This document shows positions 59,192-64,000 of a DNA stretch of 64,000 bases, piece after piece. A program made the position numbers and the translations under genes. Numbering within the stretch: position 1 is the stretch's first letter; every line of letters starts with the position of its first letter. Under the pieces are notes generated by a model. That model was given only the letters and a program-made list of their open reading frames with translations. It had not been told where the DNA came from and made no database searches. This DNA comes from Bacillus sp. UNC41MFS5 (GTDB lineage Bacteria > Bacillota > Bacilli > Bacillales_B > DSM-18226): positions 1 through 64,000 of the forward strand of contig NZ_JMLP01000010.1 in assembly GCF_000686805.1 (NCBI RefSeq), read 5' to 3'.

Positions 59192-60145
59192 TTGAACTTT
59201 CCACAACTAAAAATTGGTCATATGATGCCTAAGGTTCCGATTATGCAAGGTGGTATGGGTGTAGGTATTTCACTTAGTAAATTGGCATCAGCTGTCGCAA
59301 ATGCTGGCGGAATTGGGATTATCTCAGGAACGGGAATATCAACCGATGAAATGAGATCGCATATTAGAAAGGCGAAAAGTCTGATTAAAGATGCAGGATA
59401 CATCGGTGTGAATGTTCTATTCGCGATGAATGACTTTGCTGAAAAAATGAAAGCTGCCCTTGAAGAGAAAGTTGATTTTATTATCTCGGGTGCTGGAATT
59501 TCTAGAGATATGTATGCATGGGGAAAACAAGCAGGAATTCCAGTTATTTCAATTGTCTCATCTGCTAAATTAGCAAGGATTTCCGAAAGACTTGGGGCTG
59601 CAGCGGTTGTCGTTGAAGGCTGTGAAGCAGGTGGACATCTTGGCACCGACCGCCCAATGTTCGATATCCTCCCTGAAGTGGTTGAAGCGGTTTCCATTCC
59701 CGTTATTGCTGCAGGAGGAATTATCACTGGTGGAGACATTGCAAAGGCCCTTGCCATGGGTGCCTCAGGTGTACAAATGGGGACACGCTTTGTTGCCAGC
59801 GAGGAATGCGACGCACCATTAGCATTTAAGCAAAAATATGTTGAAGCAACGAAAGAGGATTTGGTCTTAGTTAAAACGACCGTAGGACTTCAAGGCAGGG
59901 CGATTAATAATCATTTTGCAAAATTAATCAGTGGACCTGACAAGTTAAAAATCGCTAAATGCATTGATTGCTTAAAGAATTGTTCCTACCGCTTTTGTAC
60001 AATGGATTCTCTATTGGTTTCAATGAATGGTGATGTCGAAAATGGACTTGTTTTTGCAGGTGCACGAGTGGGTGAAATTCAAGATATTCTCCCTGTTCAA
60101 CAAATCATCAACAAGCTTACATTAGAATACAATGAAGCAATTTAG
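59192..60145 (+). CDS. Nitronate monooxygenase family protein (YrpB-like)
   Basis: A 317-aa FMN-dependent TIM-barrel enzyme. PIMQGGMGVGISLSKLASAV binds FMN, and VVVEGCEAGGHLGTDRP and PVIAAGGIITGGDIAKALAM are further typical motifs. The C-terminus has several Cys (KCIDCLKNCSYRFCTMD), more than most members. It oxidises alkyl nitronates or acts as a related flavin oxidoreductase. The TTG at 59192, 7 nt after ACGGGG, gives MNFPQLKIGH and is preferred over the ATG at 59174, but this is not certain. Confidence 0.85.
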   Translation: MNFPQLKIGHMMPKVPIMQGGMGVGISLSKLASAVANAGGIGIISGTGISTDEMRSHIRKAKSLIKDAGYIGVNVLFAMNDFAEKMKAALEEKVDFIISGAGISRDMYAWGKQAGIPVISIVSSAKLARISERLGAAAVVVEGCEAGGHLGTDRPMFDILPEVVEAVSIPVIAAGGIITGGDIAKALAMGASGVQMGTRFVASEECDAPLAFKQKYVEATKEDLVLVKTTVGLQGRAINNHFAKLISGPDKLKIAKCIDCLKNCSYRFCTMDSLLVSMNGDVENGLVFAGARVGEIQDILPVQQIINKLTLEYNEAI

Positions 60146-60149
60146 CTAT

Positions 60150-60186
60150 TTAAAAGAGCCAACCGAATTGTTCGGTTGGCTCTTCC
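60150..60186. terminator. Bidirectional intrinsic terminator
   Basis: AAAAGAGCCAACCGAA-TTG-TTCGGTTGGCTCTT, between two convergent genes. Confidence 0.88.
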
Positions 60187-60194
60187 ACTTCCTG

Positions 60195-60680
60195 TTATGG
60201 TAAATTACTTATTTTATTCTGAATCGGAGTTCTTGGTTTTGGCTCCGGAATCACTTCTGGATAACCCACTCCCAAAACACCTATAATATCATAACCATCC
60301 GGAACACGAAGAATCTCCCTGTTTTTTTGTGTAATGCCAATGGATGACCAAAATGTCCCCACACCCTCTGACCAAGCTGCTAAATTAAAATTTTGGATAA
60401 AGCAGGCCGTTGCCATTGCATTTTCCTCAGTCACAACAGAGGTCGCACCTTGCTTTGATAAAATCATTAACACAATTGGTGCGTTCCCAAAATTCGTTTT
60501 ATGGTTTAGCTTCTCTCTTGTCTCAGTTCCAATAAAATAAATTTCCCATGGTTCTGTCATACGGTGATTCGGTGCCATTGTGGCAGCCTCTAACCATGAA
60601 AGGATTGAATTTTGGTCAATCTCCATGGATTTGAATTTTTTTATGTTTCTGCGCGTTTTTATCGCATCTATCGTATTCAT
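60195..60680 (-). CDS. Nitroreductase family protein, short form
   Basis: A 161-aa FMN enzyme: AIKTRRNIKKFKSMEID (FMN phosphate binding), EAATMAPNHRMTEPWEIYFI and YDIIGVLGVGYPE. It is of the compact YdjA/YfhC-like type. Substrate unknown. AGGAGGGG lies 8 nt before the ATG at 60680; the open frame from 60713 has no RBS. Convergent with the nitronate monooxygenase gene. Confidence 0.87.
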   Translation of the reverse strand: MNTIDAIKTRRNIKKFKSMEIDQNSILSWLEAATMAPNHRMTEPWEIYFIGTETREKLNHKTNFGNAPIVLMILSKQGATSVVTEENAMATACFIQNFNLAAWSEGVGTFWSSIGITQKNREILRVPDGYDIIGVLGVGYPEVIPEPKPRTPIQNKISNLP

Positions 60681-60775
60681 TTTCATTCCCCTCCTTCTGT
60701 AATAGCTGCTCATCGTAATATCATATGCATCAATTCTTAACTTTTTATTAAAAGTGACAAAATTTCCGCTATAAC

Positions 60776-61459
60776 TTAACCTCTAAGTTTATAATATCCT
60801 CTTTTTAATCCGTAATAACAGAACCATAGTGCTTGAACAAAGAAGAATATCCCCCAGAGTGGCGCTGGTATGATCCCTGTAAGCCGGGCAAGATTTGCAG
60901 CGTCCCCTGCAGATTGTGGCTGTAATACACTGATATACAAGATTTCATAAGCACTCTGGACGGAATCAACTAAAAGAATCGAGGCAATTAACAGTAATAG
61001 GTTATCTCTAAAATTTTGACTCCCTTTAATGAGTAAGTAAAGAAAAGCCACCGCAAATGAGCACAGCCAAAACAAACCATAAGGATTCCTTACCCAAAAA
61101 ATAAGATTCAAGCCAATAAAACCTAACAATATGTCAATTAACAAATTCTGCTTTTTCTTACCAATTAATAAAAACGACAGAAACGCCATAAATGACGCAA
61201 AGGTGTATCCTCCTAGGCTCGTTAAGAAGCTGCCAATCCATGTTGACTGATTACTAATTGTCGCCCCTTCGGAATTCATGAATAACGATATTCTTTCGAC
61301 ATTCCCTCCAAAAAGAGCAATTAAAGCATGACCTGATTCATGGATGAGCGTATTGATGACTTTCACATAGTTTCCTAGGAACGGAACATGAATCAACAGA
61401 AAAGCAAACACGAGGAAAAGGAAAAACTTCGCACTGAATCTGTCTCGAACAAAGCTCAT
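60776..61459 (-). CDS. M50-type membrane metalloprotease-like protein
   Basis: A 227-aa integral membrane protein with about six helices. HESGH at residues 40-44 in TLIHESGHALIALFGG is the zinc motif of the M50B site-2-protease-like family. The third zinc ligand, often N-P-D or D, is not obvious. Function and substrate unknown; such proteins are common in Bacillus. ATG after GAGGAGAATCTATT. Confidence 0.82.
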   Translation of the reverse strand: MSFVRDRFSAKFFLFLVFAFLLIHVPFLGNYVKVINTLIHESGHALIALFGGNVERISLFMNSEGATISNQSTWIGSFLTSLGGYTFASFMAFLSFLLIGKKKQNLLIDILLGFIGLNLIFWVRNPYGLFWLCSFAVAFLYLLIKGSQNFRDNLLLLIASILLVDSVQSAYEILYISVLQPQSAGDAANLARLTGIIPAPLWGIFFFVQALWFCYYGLKRGYYKLRG

Positions 61460-61542
61460 AATAGATTCTCCTCTTTTATATTTAGTAATATCTCCATTTT
61501 AACATCTTTTGTCTTTTCATTTGCGCAATTCAACTTTATATC

Positions 61543-61577
61543 TAAAAAGCTAGCAATCACTCAGATCACTAGCTCTT
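61543..61577 (-). terminator. Intrinsic terminator of the ABC operon
   Basis: On the minus strand AGCTAGTGATC-TGA-GTGATTGCTAGCT with a small mismatch, followed by TTTTTAG, just after the ATPase stop. Confidence 0.7.
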
Positions 61578-61582
61578 TACAT

Positions 61583-62275
61583 TTAAACTCTGTTTCCATG
61601 CTCAATAAGTTGTCCATCCTTCATTACGTAAATCCGATCACATAGCGGGAGAATCTGTTCATCATGAGTAACAATGATAGCAGATTTGTTTTGCTCCTTA
61701 ACGATTTTTGCGATTAACTCAATTATGGCCATGCTTCGATTTGAATCCAAACTGGCTGTTGGTTCATCAGCCAAGATGATTTCTGGATCATTAATAAACG
61801 CTCTAGCAATGGCTACTCGTTGCTTTTCTCCACCCGATAACTGGTGGGGATAAAATTTAGATCGTTGCTCCATCCCAACTGCAACTAACATCTCGTTAAT
61901 CTTTCTTTTACTTTCCTTGGTCCACTGATTCGCCATTTTTAAAACAAGGCTCAATTGCTCTTCTACCTTTAAATAAGGGACTAAGTTCGATGTTTGGAAA
62001 ATATAACCTAGGTGATTTAATCTAATGTTTGCTTTATCCATATCGCTAAAGGTTGCAATGTCTGTGCCATTTACAATGACTTTTCCTTTATCAGGAGATT
62101 GCAAGGCACCTGCAATCGATAAAAACGTGGACTTTCCCGACCCCGAAGGACCAATAATTGCAACCACTTCGCCCGTTTTTAAACGGAAGGATAAGTTTTT
62201 CACGATATGATTTTCCTTATCGCCATCTTTAAATGATTTTTCAACCTGTTCTAAAATTAATGGTTCCATCATCAT
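61583..62275 (-). CDS. ABC transporter ATP-binding protein (LolD/MacB type)
   Basis: A 230-aa ATPase. Walker A GPSGSGKSTFLSIAGA, signature LSGGEKQRVAIARAF, Walker B IILADEPTASLD and the H-loop VTHD are intact. The order and the LNHLGYIFQTSNLVPYLKVE segment fit the LolD/FtsE/MacB branch. It starts 1 bp after the FtsX permease stop and energises that permease. With the kinase upstream it may detect or extrude peptides or lipids. Confidence 0.92.
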   Translation of the reverse strand: MMMEPLILEQVEKSFKDGDKENHIVKNLSFRLKTGEVVAIIGPSGSGKSTFLSIAGALQSPDKGKVIVNGTDIATFSDMDKANIRLNHLGYIFQTSNLVPYLKVEEQLSLVLKMANQWTKESKRKINEMLVAVGMEQRSKFYPHQLSGGEKQRVAIARAFINDPEIILADEPTASLDSNRSMAIIELIAKIVKEQNKSAIIVTHDEQILPLCDRIYVMKDGQLIEHGNRV

Positions 62276-62276
62276 A

Positions 62277-63353
62277 TTATTCTACTCTCCCCATTGCTTG
62301 AATTGGATCAGCCTTTACAATATTTATTACCGATAATAATGAGCCGAATATCGACACAATAAATAATACCCCTGAGAATTTAGCAATTTGCACAAAATCG
62401 AATATAAACGGGATATCATCAGGAAGTATAAACATAAAGCCCTTAGTAAAGGCCACAGCTGCAGCAATACTAACAATGGTTAACATAATCACTTGGAGGA
62501 TGGTTGATTTGACCAATTGACTCGATTTAGCACCGATGGCTTTCAAGATACCAAACTGTGCCGTTTTTTGTATGGTCATAATATAAAAGAATGCGGCTAA
62601 AACAAAAACAGCAATCACGATTAAAAACGATAACATCATATAAAGCGAATTTTGTTCAGCCGTATACCCAGGAATACCTTTGACCACTTGATCCTTTTTT
62701 ACCCATTCTCCATTTTTATATAAGCTAGAAATGGATTTTTTCAAACCTAAATCATTTTTGTTTATGGCAATGCCGTTATATTCACTTTTGTTTGAGCCGC
62801 CAGCGAGTTCCTCCCAAGTGTCAAGGGAAATAAGTGCAACAGGTGTATGGCTAAAAGTTTGATCATCTAGAAAACCAACTACCTTTAAGCTTATTCCGCT
62901 TCGTGCATCTTTTACGATCATTCCTATCTTAATTGTTCCAGATAGCGAGCGGTCTAGTAAGACAGAATTTTCCCCGATTGTTTCTAAACTCTTACCATCT
63001 GGCTCTAAAAAACTCCCTGGCTTTACAGCCATAAATGTAATATCTAATTTATCCTCAGAATTCACTTTAGAAATGGCCCCCATTTGAATACCAATTGGCT
63101 GAGCCTCGCTTTTTGCTGTCAATTTCTCTAAATCAACTGTAAAGTGCGATCGATCAATGCGCCCCTCTGCACTTTTTTGCAGATAAATAGAATGTACTGG
63201 CATGTTAATTATCGATGAAGCATTGTTCATAGATAAGCCATTTGCAAGTCCATTGATGACAAAAACAAGTATCGCTACGAAAAAGAGAATAAAGCTGATT
63301 AACAAATATCTCACTTTAAAAAATGTCATTTCCTTAAATGGTAATGAGTACAT
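62277..63353 (-). CDS. FtsX-like ABC transporter permease
   Basis: A 358-aa permease with one N-terminal helix (about 12-33), a large outer domain (about 45-235, MacPCD-like) and three C-terminal helices (about 240-345) with KTAQFGILKAIGAKSSQLVK, the typical FtsX motif. Together with the downstream ATPase it forms a MacB-type mechanotransmission or extrusion unit. GAAAGGGAAGGTGAATTTTTT precedes the ATG. Confidence 0.9.
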   Translation of the reverse strand: MYSLPFKEMTFFKVRYLLISFILFFVAILVFVINGLANGLSMNNASSIINMPVHSIYLQKSAEGRIDRSHFTVDLEKLTAKSEAQPIGIQMGAISKVNSEDKLDITFMAVKPGSFLEPDGKSLETIGENSVLLDRSLSGTIKIGMIVKDARSGISLKVVGFLDDQTFSHTPVALISLDTWEELAGGSNKSEYNGIAINKNDLGLKKSISSLYKNGEWVKKDQVVKGIPGYTAEQNSLYMMLSFLIVIAVFVLAAFFYIMTIQKTAQFGILKAIGAKSSQLVKSTILQVIMLTIVSIAAAVAFTKGFMFILPDDIPFIFDFVQIAKFSGVLFIVSIFGSLLSVINIVKADPIQAMGRVE

Positions 63354-63424
63354 AAAAAATTCACCTTCCCTTTCATTTCACAAACAGAATACTGTTCGAA
63401 CATGAACGGAAGATGAACGTTTCT

Positions 63425-64000
63425 TTACAATTTGGAAAGGGCCACAGTAAAAGTAGTCCCATTTCCCTCTATGCTTTCTACATCAATTTTTCCATGGTGC
63501 AAATCAATAATGGATTTGACAATCGACAAGCCTAAACCAGTTCCTTCAACTGAACGGGCTCTAGAGGCATCAGCCCGGTAAAAACGGTCAAAGATTCTGT
63601 CGAGATCCTTCTGACTTAATCCCGCGCCAGAATCTTTAATAACTACTACAACTTCTTTATCCGCTTCAGTCAATTCAATATCAATCGTACCGTTTTCACG
63701 ATTATACTTAATCGCATTCGTCAGCAGATTTTCCCAGACAGAATATAGCAATGCTGGGTCCCCTTTAACCGTGGCATCAGATAGTGAGTAACTCATCATT
63801 ATTCCTTTTTCCAGGGTGCTCCATTCGTATTGATGAATAACAGCTTTGAGCTGTTCTGCAATATCTACGGTACTTACCTCCATTAAATCCTTTTTACTTT
63901 CAATAGTGGATAGGAGTAATAGCTGTTTGGTCATCCTGGAGAGTCGGTCCACCTCGAATTGAACCACGCGTAAATATTGTTGCTCTTCCTGCTCACTTTT
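63425..64000 (-). CDS. Sensor histidine kinase, C-terminal part (cut by window edge)
   Basis: The frame runs open to the right edge, so the N-terminal sensor and the phospho-acceptor His lie outside. The last 192 residues show the end of HisKA (SEQEEQQYLRVVQFEVDRLS), the N box ENLLTNAIKYN and the ATP lid DSGAGLSQKDLDRIFDRFYR, then GTGLGLSIVKSI. It is followed by the FtsX permease and ATPase on the same strand, so a sensor-transporter module is likely, with the response regulator probably upstream outside the window. Confidence 0.9.
   Translation of the reverse strand, partial: KSEQEEQQYLRVVQFEVDRLSRMTKQLLLLSTIESKKDLMEVSTVDIAEQLKAVIHQYEWSTLEKGIMMSYSLSDATVKGDPALLYSVWENLLTNAIKYNRENGTIDIELTEADKEVVVVIKDSGAGLSQKDLDRIFDRFYRADASRARSVEGTGLGLSIVKSIIDLHHGKIDVESIEGNGTTFTVALSKL

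Noticed and set aside
59218..59757. 179-codon minus-strand frame
   Set aside because: Shadow of the nitronate monooxygenase gene, rich in Pro/Ile from reverse-strand codons.
1..64000. CRISPR array, tRNA genes, transposases or prophage
   Set aside because: No regular repeat-spacer pattern, cloverleaf-like gene, transposase motif or phage structural gene was found.

Overview
The window is chromosomal DNA from a low-GC, endospore-forming Bacillaceae bacterium, probably of the Neobacillus/Bacillus/Mesobacillus type. The evidence is a set of sporulation genes (squalene-hopene cyclase/sporulenol synthase, CsgA, RacA, DUF1657/DUF421 '2Duf' genes), Bacillus-style ribosome binding sites, a Bacillus lysine riboswitch, and two GC-rich intergenic repeats of kinds common in Bacillus genomes. 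No phage, transposase, CRISPR array, tRNA or complete rRNA gene was seen; most of the window looks like core or soft-core chromosome. Species cannot be assigned from the sequence alone. || Layout. 1-400: tandem sigma-A promoters and a leader with a boxA-like sequence, pointing left off the window; they look like the control region of an rRNA operon whose 16S gene lies outside. 0.4-10 kb: housekeeping genes (methyltransferase, ExoA, divergent polysaccharide deacetylase, cyclophilin, YppC-like DUF2515, SqhC, Mug, YitT, NhaC). 10-12.4 kb: an ABC-F ATPase behind a 330-nt leader with a 44-aa upstream ORF and two consecutive intrinsic terminators, an attenuation layout. 12.4-17.6 kb: a secretion-quality module (response regulator, sensor kinase, HtrA, PrsA, small protein) with a shared tandem heptamer motif before both the regulator and htrA. 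17.6-23.2 kb: an acyl-CoA catabolism cluster (ACAD11-like dehydrogenase, APH-type kinase, enoyl-CoA hydratase, quinone oxidoreductase, TetR) with matching palindromes and two genes destroyed by internal deletion (comB-like, SDR). || 23.2-36 kb: small regulators, VanW, methyltransferase, csgA, YitT paralogues, erythromycin-esterase family protein, a likely forespore DUF1657-DUF1657-2Duf cluster, an efflux transporter, a frameshifted YvbH-like gene, and a nitroreductase/HxlR divergent pair with two palindromic operators. 36-46.8 kb: lysine riboswitch and lysine permease, asnS with a short attenuator-like leader, a hydrolase lacking its nucleophile Ser, HelD, YceI under a promoter-overlapping inverted repeat, and an ATP-grasp enzyme. 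47-64 kb: immune inhibitor A metalloprotease, YkuD transpeptidase, a class V aminotransferase, deacetylase, HAD phosphatase, EamA transporter, RacA with a RacA-like HTH/coiled-coil neighbour, acyltransferase, NrnB-like DHH enzyme, nitronate monooxygenase, nitroreductase, M50 peptidase and, at the right edge, an ABC ATPase/FtsX permease/histidine kinase set cut by the window end. || Several starts were moved downstream of the longest open frame because a good Shine-Dalgarno sequence sits inside it; each case is noted. Function calls rest on motif and family recognition by eye; no database search was possible.
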